From: Ophiosphaerella korrae
Lineage: Eukaryota; Ascomycota; Dothideomycetes; Pleosporales; Phaeosphaeriaceae
Length of the DNA stretch: 64,000 nt
NCBI GenBank assembly: GCA_028456385.1
Contig: JALNQF010000227.1
Span: 1 to 64,000, forward strand
Reading direction: 5' to 3'
Below the pieces are notes generated by a model, which did not search any database, was not told the origin of the DNA, and saw only the letters and a list, made by a program, of their open reading frames with translations. Shown one piece after another: positions 47,901 through 61,902 of the stretch. Both the position numbers and the translations under genes were made by a program. Position 1 is the stretch's first letter; every line of letters starts with the position of its first letter.

Positions 47901-50900
47901 TACCTACTTGTTCCCTCTCTTATTTAAAATTTTTAACTAATCCTTAGCTAAGATTAATCTTTTTATTAGGTTCCTTTTATATAAAGAATTTAAAGTTAGC
48001 TAGATTAAATTTAAGCTTTTATACTAGGATTTAAACTAATTATAGCTAATAAGTTTATACTAGTAATAGTAAGTCCTATCTATATTATTCTTATACTTAC
48101 CTACTTTGCCTTCTAAATACTAGCTCTATTAGTACTAGTTTATCTAATACTCCTTTAGGTTACTTCTTAGTATTAGGTAAAGCTTACTCTTCCTTTTATC
48201 TAACTATAAAATCTTTAGCTTCTAGCTCTAAATTTTCTAAGATATCTATTAGTTCCTACTAGCTTTACTAGTAGAATTCTACTACTCTTACTCTTAGAGT
48301 ATAGTTTCTAAACTTTATACTATCTAGGTTAGTAAGCTAGTACTATCTAGAGAGATATAACTAGATAACTTAATAAGGGCCCTTCTACTAAGGTTAGAGT
48401 TTCTACTATCTAGATTTATTCTAGTTACTAAATAAGTCTTAGATAAGTACTAATATTTCCTTAGGTATATCTTTTATATATAATACTCTTTTAGTATTAA
48501 ACTATTCTTTACTTTTTTCTCTTAGCCTAATTATATAATCTATAGCTTCTTAGAGTCTATTATTACGTTTATTAAACTACTAGGCTTATAATACTAAAAG
48601 CGTAGTAGTATTATAAACTTCTAACTATAAGAGGGTTTACTATATAGAGATATAGAGTTTAATAGGTAAGACTTGTTCCTAGCTATATATAAAGTATATT
48701 AGTATCTCTCTAGTACTACGTTTTACTATAACTTTATCTACTTATAGCGCGTAGAGTAGATTATCTACCTAATTACTTTTAATCTTTTAGAGAGTAGCTA
48801 CTAACTCTTTATAGCTTCTTTTAATTATTCTTTAGCTTTAGAAGTAATAGATACTTCTAATAACCTTTTAGATACTATATAAGTAAGTAAGGTTAGTAAC
48901 TAGTCCTTTATTTTCTAGTCCTCTATCTACTATTATTTTAAATAGTACTCCTTATCTTAAGAATATATCTTGTTTTAGGAACTTTGTAATAGCTTCTAAT
49001 ATATTAACTCTAAGAGCTTTAGCCTCTATATATAAGCTTATAAAGTTCTAATATATAATTATATATTTTTTACCTCCTTTACTATTAAGTATATAAACTA
49101 TATCTAGTATAATCTATCCTTATAGGACCTTAGGTCCCTAATTTAGGTATAGCTCTTCTTCTACTATTTAAGGTAAATAAAATTAATATTCTTAGTAAGA
49201 TTTTATATAGGTTTCTATATCTTTAAATATATTTAGCTAGAAATATTACGTCTAGATCTTTTACTATATTCTTTCTTAACCTTAGTATCTACTTTTATTA
49301 TATAGTACCTTTAGAATCTCTAGCTACTTTTCTTTCTTATCTACTACTCTTTTTAGTAAGTACTATTTAGAGCCCTTAGCCTATAAGAGTCCTTATATAA
49401 CTTTATACTTTTACGTATTTCTATAGAGCTTTTAGGTATCTATTTTACTTATTCTAGCTAGAGTTTATAGTATTACTAGCTATTTTATAATATTATATAG
49501 AAAAGGCGTTTCTAGAGTATCTAGTACGCTTAGGTCTATTTCTATCTTTAAGTATATAAATTCTAGGTCCTAAGAGCTTATCTATAGTAAGATAAAAGTT
49601 ATAGACCCTAGATAGTAGTTTATAAATTCTTTTATATCTTCTTTAGGCTCTTTTAGTAGCTACTATCTTAGTAGCTCTAGTTACCTTAAGAGAGTATCTA
49701 CTACTACGTTCTTTTTTCTAGCTACGTACTTTATATTAAATTCCTATATATTTAGAAAGGTAAGCTATCTTGTAATTAGAGCTCTTAGGAGGTTACTAGT
49801 ACTTTAATTAAGTTAATCTATAAGTATATAAGTATTTATTTCTACTATAAAATAAACTCTATAGATCTATAAGTAGAATTTCTTAAGTACTAGTAGTATA
49901 GCTTTATACTTATATTTCCTAGAATCCTAGTTATACTCTAAAAGTAACTATACTCTTAATTTATAGTGTACTATATTTTAATAGCTCTTTAGGTTTTCTT
50001 ACTAGAGTACTACGCCTTAACTCTTTTTACTTCTATTAACTAATATAATAATTAGTCTAATAAGCTTACTATAGTCTATAGAGACTAATACTAGTATACT
50101 AGTTAGTTAGGTTTTTAATTTATCTATAGTAAGAAAAGCTTCTTAACTTTATTTAAATTCTTTATTCTTTCTTAGTAACTTAAATAGTAGTATCGCTATC
50201 TTAGTAAAACTTTTAATCTAGATTCTATAGTATACGTAAAAGTTAATAAATATTTAGACTTTTCTTAGAAATCTATAGGCTAGCTATTTAATTATCTTTT
50301 AGACCTTCTTATTAGCTAAGTACTAGCTCTCTTTATCTACTATATACCTTATAATCTCTATAGAGTTATAGTACTAATCTAATTTAAGACCTAAAGTAGT
50401 AGTACTAGCCCTCTTAAGGTTATATAAAACTTTATCTATATTAATAATATATTTGCTAATAAACTTTTAGATCCTAGGTTCTAGTAAGTCTAAGTTATAG
50501 TCTATTTTTAGGCCTTTTACTACAATATTATCTATATATAATATATAGCTAGTTAGAATTAATTCTTATAAGATTTTAGTTACTACTTATATAAACTTAG
50601 TAATAGAGTTTATAGTACTTATAAGTAGAGTATATTACTATACTAGTCTATAAGTTAGCGTATAAAATACTATAAGTAGTCTAGAGTCTTAATAGAGCTC
50701 TACTTAATTATATTTAGAGAAGAAGTCTATTAGAGATATAACGTAGCAACCTATAAATTCCTTAAAGAATTTATCTAGGTTTAGAAGTAAGTTAGCGTCC
50801 TTAATAGTTATACTATTAGTGCGCTAAGTATTATTAATAAGTTAGTATCTTTAGTCCTTTTTTTTTACTAGAAAATAGGGGTTACTATATAGGCTTTTAC

Positions 50901-53514
50901 TTAATTTAAGGACCTCTTAGTCTAACTATTTCTAAATTATCTTATTAACTACTTCTTTTAGTTTACAAGGTATAGGGAAGCTATCCTCTTTCTAGGCCTT
51001 ATAGGGTACTATATTAATTTAAACTAGTAGGATAACGTTAAAGTAAATATAGCCTAATTCTATAAAGTTAAAGCTTAATATAGCTTCTTAATATAAAAAA
51101 ACTTTAATTAGTATCTCTCTTTTTCTTAGCTATAGCTAGTTAGTAATCTTTATTTTTACTAGCTATTCTTCTATAACCTAAGTACTTATAAAAAAGAGAG
51201 TAGTCTTATTAGTAATATATTATTAGAATTATCTCTAGCTTTAGTTATTGTTTACTAGCTACCTAAGTTCTACTCTTACTTTCTAGTCTAATTAACTTTC
51301 TACCTAGTAAGGCTATACTAAAGAGTTATAAACTAGCTATACTTTTTTACCTTTTAACTTATATATAGTATTTAGCTTAAATTATAGTTTTATCTTTAAT
51401 AACCTTTTAGGTATCTATTTTCTTCTTTCTACTTATTTTTACATCTCTATAAAGTCTTCTAGGATTTCTAAAATACTTTTATCTAGAGAAATACTAGCTT
51501 ATTTTATTATTATTAGATTTACTTATAGATTATTCTATAATTCCTAGTATAGATACTAGATACTACTAATAGTTCTCTAGGCGTCTCTTTCTTATTTCTC
51601 TATTTTCTAGCTATCTATTTATAGAACTCTACTCCTAGTAGTAAGGTTCTTTACTAGTTTTTCTATTATTATTATATTTATCTATCTTATACTTCTTATT
51701 CTATTAAATATTACTATAAACTTTATAGAAGTATTTTAATTTTTTAACTAAACTTTATAGTATATTTAGCTATTATCTTCTTATTTAAAAGAGTATTAAT
51801 AATCTATTATAAATAGGTTCTTAAAGATTATTAGGTAAGAGAAACCTTTTATAATAAAGAAGTTAGACTAAACTTTAATACTTTTAATAATAACTAGTAC
51901 GCCTTATATAATCTCTTTAAAGGACTCTTTTACTTTATTTATAGTAACTAGCTATACTCTAGCTATTTCTTTAGGTATAGAAGTTATACTTAAGCTAGTA
52001 GCTAGAGCTATTTTAAAGTAGATTATATTAAGTTCTACTTCTAAGTTAAGTAAGGCTAGTAGTCTAGTCTTGTAGACCTATATTATTACTTTTAGGTATT
52101 TTTTTCTAAGTCTTTTAATCCTACTAAGTTAGTTATATTCTAGGCGCTCTTTTACTATATTTATATTAGCTATAAAACTAGTAAAGCGTATAGGTATAAT
52201 AAAGAGTACTTTAGTAGAAGAGCCTAAGAGTTTATAGGCTCTATACTTAATAATTTTTCTATTTATAGCTTCTACTATTACTTAGTTAAGAATATTAGTA
52301 TTTATTACGTATAGGTATAAGCTATTCTAGGATAGAGCTACTAGTAGTCCCTTAAAGCTCTAAAGCGTCTCTCTTAAGTCTTTAGTTATACTTACTATTA
52401 CTCTTATATTTATAAACTCTTCTAACTTATTTACTATAAAAGTAGGCTTTATAAGCTTCTTAAGAAGGTCTAGTATATTAGCTAGGAGTATTTATATAAG
52501 TAGAGATACTAGCGCTTCTATAACTTTTAATATTACTTCTTTAGTATTTAGTTCTAAGGTGTTAATCTACTTAAGCTTTTTTATATAGTTTTTTTGTTTA
52601 TCTATTTTTTTAAGAGGTTATTCTAGATCTATTTCTATTTCTATATTATCGAATTAGGTCTACTTAGATTTAAAGAATTTAGCCTCTTTTTTGTAATTGT
52701 TTTATATAGCTAGAATAGGTACTAAAGGCTTTTAGGTTTTAAACCCTACTATATTAATATATATAGTTTTAGTAATATCTTCTTCTACTAGATCTCTTTT
52801 TATTTTTAGTTACTATATCTAGAATCTATTATATTCTTCTACGCTTACTATTCTATTTTCTTCTAAATTATCTATTATACTCTTAAGTAAGTTTATTACT
52901 ACTATTATCTAAGGCTATACTAGCTATTATATTATAGGGTTTAGCGTTACCTAAGAGTCTATTTCTCTATACTTTAGGTCTTATATTCTCTACTAGATAT
53001 ACTAGATTATTATATTATTCTAGTTACCTCTTACTCTAATCTATTTAATAAACCCTTAGTAAGTTTACTCTATACTCTATTAGTATCTTTTAGTTTCTAG
53101 ATTAAACTAAATCTATCTATTAAGTATTAAAGCTTTTCTTTCCTTATAGCTATTAACGTAGTAATTTAGGTCTCTACACCTAATACAACTACAAAAGTCT
53201 AAACTTATACCTACTACGTTATTCTAATACTAAGGTCTTACATTATTTTAAAATAGTAGTAGAAGGTTTTTTTTTAAATTATAGCCTTATTATAAAAGGT
53301 ATTACTAACTATAGGTTTACTATAGCTTAAGAGGTCTATAGATACTTATCTACTTTAATTTATTTTTCTATAACTAAGTATACCTCTAGTAGCTAGATAA
53401 ATTCTTAAGCTCTAGCGTTTAGGTTGTTTATAGCTATAAAAGTAATTACTTAGAGTTTTATTATTTTAAAGTATTTTATAAGATTATTAACTTCTAATTA
53501 TATAACTTCTATTC
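47900..53514 (-). pseudogene. Element G pol and gag zinc knuckle
   Basis: Read right to left. A zinc knuckle lies at 53146-53187: spacing Cys-X2-Cys-X4-His-X4-Cys is exact, but His and the last Cys now read Tyr. RT spans about 50300-50950, with 'YFLVKKKD.RY.LINNT' and 'ITIKDANL', and the catalytic YIDD reads YIDN near 50515-50545. RNase H lies at about 49640-50200, ending in 'YVARKKNVVVDTLLR'. Integrase lies at about 48430-49350; its start 'ILDIVYI' followed by 'KGGKKYIIIY.NFISLYIEAKAL' matches the gypsy group with 'HVDIVYMP...GYVEGRAL'. C-terminal sequence continues to about 47900. Many stops. F interrupts gag on the right at 53515-53519. Confidence 0.8.
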
Positions 53515-53519
53515 CTAGA
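53515..53519. repeat. Target-site duplication of F, left copy (CTAGA)
   Basis: CTAGA before TATAATAAG of the left LTR, repeated at 60494-60498 after CCTATAACA. Confidence 0.93.
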
Positions 53520-53946
53520 TATAATAAGCTACTTATCGTTAACTATAGGTACTTATAATAGAGGTTAGTAGATTATAAAGTAATAGTAAAAGCTTATAGA
53601 GTAATCTATAATAACTATAAATAGTAGAAGATATTTTATAACTATCTTATACTAGCGTTCTATAGTTAAAAGATTAAATTACTAATATAATCCTAGTAAT
53701 ATATATCCTATTAGCTATATACTTATTGTAATCGATAATTTATAGTTACTAAGACTAATAGATTATAGATTATCTTAATCTATAATCTATAGATACTAAG
53801 AATCTATAGATTATAGATTACCCTAGGTATCCTGGTTATATATAGTCTCCTAACTAAGATTATTACTTTACTTGTTTTATACTTTGTTAGTATCTAAGTT
53901 AGGACTAATTAGCTTTATCTCGATTTCTTCTATTATACCTATAATA
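53520..53946 (-). repeat. Element F 3' LTR
   Basis: 427 bp, plus-strand start TATAATAAG and end CCTATAATA. It contains the 19-bp-stem hairpin also seen in the E1 LTR (about 53775-53820), which the partner LTR lacks. Confidence 0.92.
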
Positions 53947-53960
53947 CTATCTCCTTTTCT
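53947..53960 (-). other. Element F polypurine tract
   Basis: In element sense AGAAAAGGAGATAG, directly before the 3' LTR, equivalent to those of A and E2. Confidence 0.72.
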
Positions 53961-54654
53961 AGATAGGTCCTAGTTTATCTATTTTAGAGCTAAAGTTATT
54001 AATCTAGTTTCTTTATTAATATAGAGTTCTTTATCCTCCCTTATACCTATTTTATCTATATATTATTACTATCTTCTTACTAATTACGTATTACGTAATA
54101 GTGTTAAAATATTTCCTTGTTCTTATTATACTTCTCCTAAATTAAACCTTAAGTCTCTTCTTTATATTATTTCTATAAATAATAGTAGAGCTTATAAAGC
54201 GTATATTTGTATAAATATATGTAGTTCTTATAATATATCTAGTGTTTCTCTTTCTAAGTATACGTTTATTATACTTATTCTTACGTCTAGGCTTAATAAT
54301 AATAGGGAAAGCTATTAACTAGACTTAAGAGAAATTACTATCTTAAATTATAGAAGCTAAAGCTAAGTATAAGCGTATCTAGGAGCTTGCGTAGAGTAAG
54401 CTAGTAGAGAATTAAGCTTGTCTCTCTTACCTTTATAAGATAAAGGCCTTAAATAATAAAAAATTAGCTAAATAGTTAGTAGCTCTAGAAGCTAAGCTAG
54501 ACTTAGATAAGGCGTTTATTATAGTAGATCTTATATTAGACGTTCTTATTATCTCTCTATCTATTATTAGTAATATTAGTTCTCTTAGTTTACTACTAGG
54601 CGTTCTTAGGGGTTTTAACTTTAGAAATCCTCTAGTTTCTTAGAGTAATTAAGA

Positions 54655-57600
54655 TTATCTTCTAGTTCCTATATTTTCTTTTATAGTTGCTCTTTTTTAT
54701 CTATACTTATCTATTCTACTAAGTAGTAGTTCTTTCTATTATAGAACTAGTACTATAAGATTTCTTTAACTTCTTATTCTTCTTATTCTCTATACGTATC
54801 TACTTTATATACTAGTAGTTCTATATTTTATAGTACTTACTCTAGTAAAGCTACGTAGAATATTAACTATATCTTTATTTTATTTAGTAGCTTTAGTTTA
54901 AATATAACTAGTGTAACTTCTATTTTAATCTTATATAGTCTTATCTTAACGTAGTCTAGTTTTAAGCTTAGTTACTTACTTTTAATATTTTTTCGTACTA
55001 ACTATACTTTTTCTCTTTTTCTAAATTAAGGTCCCTCTTTATACTTCTTATTATAGTACTTAGCTATTTAATTGTATAAGAATTTTACGTCTTGTCTTAG
55101 TTAATTATATATATCTTTAAGTCTATTAGTAAAGTTTTCTCTTCTTAAAGACTAAAATATTTAGTTTCTTAGTATCTAGTATATATTAGGTTTAAATCTA
55201 TAGTTTGCAAAGAAAGGTAATACTCTTATTACTATATTCTTTACGCTATTATATACTAACTATACTATAGGTAGTAACTATACTTAGTTGTTCTAGTTGT
55301 AGTTAAGGTAGCATCTTAGATACTATTCTACTATCTAGTTTATTCGTTCTAACTATCTATTTATTTGTAGTTAATATACTATAGATATTACGTATTATAT
55401 TCCTAATTACGCTAATATTATTCCCTATAGTTTTAATATAAATCGTACATCTCTATCTATAATAATTTTATCTAGTAGTCTATATTAACTAATTACTATT
55501 CCTAGGACTTAGTATATAGTAGCTTCTATCCTACTCTTTTCTTTATATAGTTAGAAGTATATATACTTTATTAGTTTATCTACTATAGTTAGGATTCTAT
55601 TATACTTAACTCCTAATATTAAATCTTTAAACTTTAGTAGCTTTATAATAAAGTCTATTATAATAACTCTTTATAGTTATTCTAATACTTCTACTAGTTA
55701 TAGTATTCTATATAGTATATATCTATTATATTTATTCTTATAGTATTCTATATAGTCTTGTAATACTTTTATTACTAGTTATCTTACTCTTAGAATATAG
55801 TAGTCTTATAGTAGTTTATCTAATATTTTTTTAATTCCTTAGTAACTATATACTAGTAATTTATAGAATTATATTATAAATTCTCTTTATATCTTACTTA
55901 AAATATATATTCTTTTATAGGCTCGTACAAATCCTTCTTAGATTTCTAGTTTTTCTATTTTTTCTAATACTTCTTACGTTGTTTTTTAAATCTATTTATC
56001 TAGTTTACTATTTTTTTTCTTAAGTATTATAGCTATCTTAGGTATATTTAAGACTAAATATCTTTTTTTATTCTTAACTAGAACTATACTAGTAGTACTT
56101 ACTTCTTCTTATAGGTCTAGTCTTCTACTAAAAGTATCTATAAATTAGTTATCTTTCTCTTTTATATATATAATTTCTATATTAAATATTAATAGGAATT
56201 CCTACTATCTTATATAGCGTTATAATAGTTCTTTATTTATTATAAATCTTATAAGATTTTTATAGTTTATATAGACTTTTATCTAATACTTTACTTTTTA
56301 TAGGTATACTCTCTATTATTTAAATACTTTATAGATTACTAGTATTTCCTTGTTATAGATTAGATAGTTAAGTTCTACTATTTTTATCTTCTTAAAGAAG
56401 TACTTAACTAAGTATTCTTTTTTAGTTTCTAGGTCTTCTTGCATTAGTACTATCCTATAGACTAAATTAGATACGTCTATTTTTACTATTACTAGTAAGT
56501 CTAGGTTATATATTCTAATAACTAGGTTTTCTATAAATTTCTTTTTAATCTTCTTAAATACTTTATCGCATTCTTTTATCTATTTAAATAGCGTATCTTT
56601 TTTTATAAGTCTTGTTATTAGTTCTATATCTTTAAAGTATCTTACTATTAACTTTCTATAAAAGTTAGTTTACTTATAAAATTATTGTACCTCTTTTAGG
56701 TTTTTTAGTATTAGCTACTTGTTAATTAATTTAATCTTCTCTAGATTAATCTTTATCTTTCCTAGTTTAATAATAAATTTAAGGAAATCTATCTTTTTTA
56801 TATAGAATTTGTATTTTCTTATTTTTAGAAATAGTTTACTTTTTACTAGTTTCTCTAGTACTTTATATATATATTATACGTATTCTTCCTCTATTTCTAA
56901 GAATATAAGGATATTATCTAAGTATATAAATATAAATATATCTAAGTACTCTCTTAGTACTATATTAATTCTTTCTTAGAACGCTACTAGCGCATTCGTT
57001 AAGCTAAATAGTATAACTAAGTATTTATATAGTCTATACTATATTCTAAACACTATTTTCTATTTATTACCTTTTTTAATTCTAATCTAATAGTAGGCGT
57101 TTTAGATATCTAGCTTTATAAAGATTTTTACTCTTTATAGTTTATCTTGTATTTTATTTATTTATAGTAGTAAGTATTAGTTTTTATTTATAATTATATT
57201 AGTTTTTCTAAAATCTACGTAAGGTCTCTTGTTACTTATTCTCTTTTTATCTACAAATATTAGTCTATACACTACTAAGAATTTAGACTCTTTTATCTAT
57301 CTTTTCTTTATTATATTTTAGATAAACGTTTACTTAATTTTAGATTCTTCTTCTATCTCTTAGTAGACTAGGCTCTATCTTGTATTTTTACTTTCTTCTA
57401 GTTCTATTACTAAGTCCTATAGTTAGTATTTTAGAAAGTAGTCTTCTAGCTCTATAAGTTACTTTTCTTATTTCTTATATTCTTTAGAGAATTCTCCTTT
57501 ATAGGTACTTATATTAGCCTTTAGTATATCTATTTTATTATAGCTAATATCTCTTGTTCTCTAATTAATATATAGGTTAGTTATCTATAACTATAGTATA

Positions 57601-60060
57601 CCTAGTATTATATCTTGTTTATTATTAATTATTATTATATCTATAACTATATTCTTAATTTCTAGTCTTTTTAACCTTAGTATTAAGAGTACTGTTTTAA
57701 ATCGTATAGGTTCTTAGAATAGTTTTCCTTTAATTATACTTAATTATTAAAGGTATTTCTTTATAGTATACTTTATTCTTTATATTTCTATGAACTTCTT
57801 TAATATAAAGTTCTTTATAGCTCTACTATTAATTATTAATTATACTTTTCTTTCTTAGTATATACTTATTTTTATAATATATAGGCCTCTTATACTTTCT
57901 AGCTTTTCTTACTTTAGTAATTTATTAAACTATCTATCTTTCTAGAGCTATAGCTCTACTTTAAGTTTATATTCTTTATATTTTAGATATTTATTATTTG
58001 TATATTTATACTATAGTCTTCCTTAGACGCATTTCTTAGTTAACTTAGATCTAGGTTTTACTACTAGGTATCTATCTTCTAGGATTATTTCTTATCCTTA
58101 GATACTTTCTACTATAATTACTCTTATATAATTATAGCCTTTTCTCTTTATAGGCTATATATTATTGTTTATTTTAGGGTTTCTATATATAATATAATTC
58201 TTGTCTAGGTATAATATCTATAATACTTTAAAGTGTGCTAAATATTTTAAGTCTATTATCTTGTTATCTCCTTCCTAGTACTTATCTTTGCTAGGTGTAT
58301 CTATTATTAGAATATAGTATACTACTAGTACTCTTAGTATATAGGCTTTATTTATCTATTACGTTTTTCTTATAAAGTACTACTACTCTCTTAGTATAAG
58401 TATTCTTCTTACTATAACTATATATTACTTTATCTATTCTTAAAATAGTATAAACTTTATTTCTTTAAGATTACGTTCTTTCTAGTCTTTATACGCTTCC
58501 TCTATACTTATAACTATTAAGTATATTTAAATAAATCTCTATTCTTTATTTTATTCCTCTATATCTATTATTATATAGCTATTATAGCTATATATTATTA
58601 GCTAGGCGTATTTTATACCTCTTATACTAACTTATTTCTTACTTCTTTATAGTCTTTTAGAAGTAGTTATAGTAGTCTCTTTATCTAGTACTAGTCCTTT
58701 AGCCTAGATTAATAGTACTAAGGGCTCTTCTCCTTCTAAATCTTCTATTAGTAAGTCTATTACTTAAGCTATTTCTTCTAGCTAAGCTTTTATTCTTTCT
58801 TTTATTATAGTTACTCTATATTTTTATTTTTATAGAAACTATACTACTCTCTATTTACTAGAAAGATATATATAGTAGTTATTATTATAATAAAAGGTCT
58901 AGTAGAGTATTATATATTATACTTCTTTACTCCTAGCTACCTTTTCTTAAAGTTTAGCTTATACTTATAGTACTTTCTTCTTCTTTTTAGTTATCTTTAA
59001 CTAGGCTTCTTTCTTTAGGTCTTTATTCTTATAGTCTTTTATAAAGTGTCCTAGTTTCTTGTATTTATAGTATACTATATCTTTCTTTAACTTAGATTTA
59101 TAGTTCCTTACGTAGTAGCTTAGTTTACTATAGTTAAAGTACGTAAAGTCTTTATTCTTTTTTTTCTTCTTATCCTTATTAGTATTAAGGACTATAGGGT
59201 CTCTTTTGTTGTAATTCTAGGTATAACCTCTATACTTATTCTTCTTCTATTCTTAAAGATTATTATTAATTTGTATTACTTATTACTTTAGGGCTTCTAG
59301 TGTCTATAGTTTCTCTATATATATTATCTTATATTAGATTTTTAAGTTTAGTCCTTGTTTAAATTATAATATTAAGGCTAACTTATTCTATTCTATATTT
59401 TGTAATAGTTATTTAAACTATAATACGTACTTAGGAATACTCTAATTTTGTATAAGCTTTTCTAGTTATTCTTTAGCTTATTAGGTAACGTCTATATCTC
59501 TAAACGCTACTCTTATTTGTTTAGTAAAGTATTTATAGCTTCTAAAGATAGCTCTAGTCTTATTTTTCTAGGTTATTAGAGAATATATTATATAATCTAT
59601 CTAGTAAGGTTTATATTATCTTTTTACGTCTTCTTCGAAGTATAATCTAATATATATTACCTTCTTCTCTTCTATATTAAAGTGTAGTACTTGTATATCT
59701 ATCTAGAGTTGTACTAATATAATAAAAGGTCTTAGTTTCTCTCTTATTCTATTAAATTTCTTAAGGATAAGTATCTTTAGTAGTTTCTTTGTCGCACTTA
59801 TCTCTAATCTTTAAGTAATTAGTTCTATCTAGTTCTAGCCTTTAATAATAGCTTTAATTTGTACCTTGTTTTATTTTATATAATCTTATAGTTCCTTATT
59901 CTATATTTCTAAGGTATTAATTACTATTTTTATATCTTCTTTATTATTAATTAGTTAGTTAAGATAACCTTTAATTGTTTCCTATATAGTACTATCTAAT
60001 TTAGGACTACTCTTAGGGGCTTTACTTAATTATTTTATTAAACTTTCTACTATTGTATTA
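54655..60060 (-). pseudogene. Element F gag-pol, one frame with many stops
   Basis: Read right to left. Gag is about 58950-60060, with two zinc knuckles at about 59040-59150 (Cys to Tyr). The protease motif is near 57830. RT 'VDFRK' is at about 57205-57222, and YLDD reads YLDN at 56913-56927. RNase H 'YIDY.NLIRF' is at about 56250-56282. The integrase first Asp is at 55653-55655. A chromodomain remnant lies at about 54660-54850. The knuckle-to-YLD spacing (2,223 nt) and YLD-to-integrase spacing (1,272 nt) equal those in E1, so there is no net frameshift across this 3.5 kb. All inactivation visible there is by substitution, largely at Gln and Trp codons. Confidence 0.9.
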
Positions 60061-60114
60061 GCTAGACTATACGTTCCTTATGCTTTACTTCTTGTAATAA
60101 CTAAATTAGTAAGG

Positions 60115-60493
60115 TATAATAGGCTACTTATTATTAACTATAAGTACCTATAATAAAAGTTAGTAGATTATAAAGTAATAGTAAAAGCTTATAGAGTAAT
60201 CTATAATAACTATAAATAGTAGAAGATGTTTTATAACTATCTTATACTAGCGTTCTATAGTTAAAAGATTAAATTACTAATACTATCTTAGTAATACGTA
60301 TCCTATTAGCTATATACTTGTTATAATCTATAATCTATAGTTACTAAAACTAATAGATTATAGATTACTCTAGGTGTCCTAGTTATATATAGTCTTCTAA
60401 CTAAGATTATTACTCTACTTGTCCTATACTTTGTTAGTATCTAAGTTAGGACTAATTAGCTCTATCTCGATTTCTTCTATTACACCTATAACA
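60115..60493 (-). repeat. Element F 5' LTR
   Basis: 379 bp, plus-strand start TATAATAGG and end CCTATAACA. It is 48 bp shorter than the partner, all in the hairpin region. Confidence 0.92.
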
Positions 60494-60498
60494 CTAGA
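60494..60498. repeat. Target-site duplication of F, right copy (CTAGA)
   Basis: Exact partner of 53515-53519. Confidence 0.93.
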
Positions 60499-61880
60499 AG
60501 TATTTAGACTTCTTTCTATCCTTAAGTCTAGTTATAAGAGTTAGGTATAGGCTTTATATTAAGAGGCCTAAATATTCCTTTAAGTATTATATATAGCTAT
60601 TTCCTATAGCTTATAAGCTTTAGTATACTTATAGTTTTTTTAAAGGCTAAGTTAAAACGTTCTACTTATAGGTCTCTCTATACTAGCTAGTTAAAGTACT
60701 TCTAGATTATTTAAAAGTTAAAGTCTTTTATATTTTTATTACTTAGGTTATATTTATTAAAGACTTTTTATAAGTAGTACTTATTAAGTCCTTTTACTAA
60801 GTAGTATCTTTTTATAGTCTCTATAATTATTTCTACTTTCTAGTACTTTATAAACTAAGAGCTAAAGTTATTAAAGTAGTCTTAGAGAGAGAGGTTATCT
60901 ATAAGTAAGTATTACTATAGCTAGGTTTAAAGTACTTCTTCTATCTCTTCTTATTATACCTTATTAGGCCCTTAGAACCTATTTCTTATTACCTCTCTAA
61001 CCTTTACTTAATCTTTAGCTTTCTCTACTTCTACAAACTTAGTTATACTTTATTTAATAATATCTTTTCTTATCTTATTACTAAACGTAATAATATTATA
61101 GATCTAGTCTCTAATAAGCTATCTATAAAAGATTACTTATTTCTTAATACTATCTAGAAACTCTATTATATTAGTACTAGTAAACTTAAACTTCTTATCT
61201 ATAAATAGGTTTTATTTGCTAATATATACTCTACTACTCTATTTTACTATTATTTTAATAGCTACTATAAGCTAGCTAAATATCTCTAAAGATATCTTAA
61301 TTATTAGTTAGGGTATATTTAGAATAGTAGAGCTATTATCTATTATTAGTATACTAATTCTTTTAGGTATATCTTATAGTCCTTTAGGTATTAGGTTTAA
61401 GAGTCTTAAGTTATATAAAGAAGTTCTTAGCTAGTAAAGAGATAGCTTTAGTATAGTCTCTTTATTAGATAATAGGTTAGATCTTATAGCTTAGAATTAC
61501 TTTATAATATTCTTTCTTTTACTTCTCTCTTTATATATTATTTATCTATAATTATAGTATACTACTTACTACTACTAAGCTATTTCTTTTTACTATACTA
61601 CTTATTATTCTATTCTATCTTTACTATTTTCTTACTAGTTATTTTTCTATTTTAATATTCCTATTGTCTATACTTCTACTAGCTATTTATTAGGTACCTA
61701 AAGGCTTATTAAGAGCTTTTCTAATATTTCCTATTAGCCTCTTTATTTTTAGCTAGTTACGCTACCTACTTTTTATACTACCTATAGCCTCTTAGGTCTT
61801 AGGCTCTATATATTTATAGCGTATTCTTATTTTTATACTTATACTTATACTATACCTATTTCTATATAAAATAAGTTAGC
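60499..61880 (-). pseudogene. Element G gag, N-terminal part
   Basis: Region between the G 5' LTR side and the F insertion, read right to left. By position it precedes the zinc knuckle at 53146-53187 and so should be Gag. I see helical-looking Lys/Leu-rich translation with stops but no invariant motif. Its upstream end merges into a 12-bp tandem array. Confidence 0.55.
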
Positions 61881-61902
61881 TTGTCTTTAGTTTTATATAT
61901 AT

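Larger units (their letters stand above)
53520..60493 (-). mobile_element. Element F: complete chromovirus, 6,974 bp
   Basis: Complete minus-strand LTR element of the A/D/E superfamily with exact CTAGA duplication, inserted in gag of G. Order in element sense: 5' LTR (60115-60493), gag, protease, RT, RNase H, integrase, chromodomain, purine tract, 3' LTR (53520-53946). The right end (CCTATAACA) is undamaged and defines the family terminus. Frame spacing from gag to integrase is the same as in E1. As the innermost of four layers it is the youngest insertion of this stack, yet still full of RIP stops. Confidence 0.93.
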
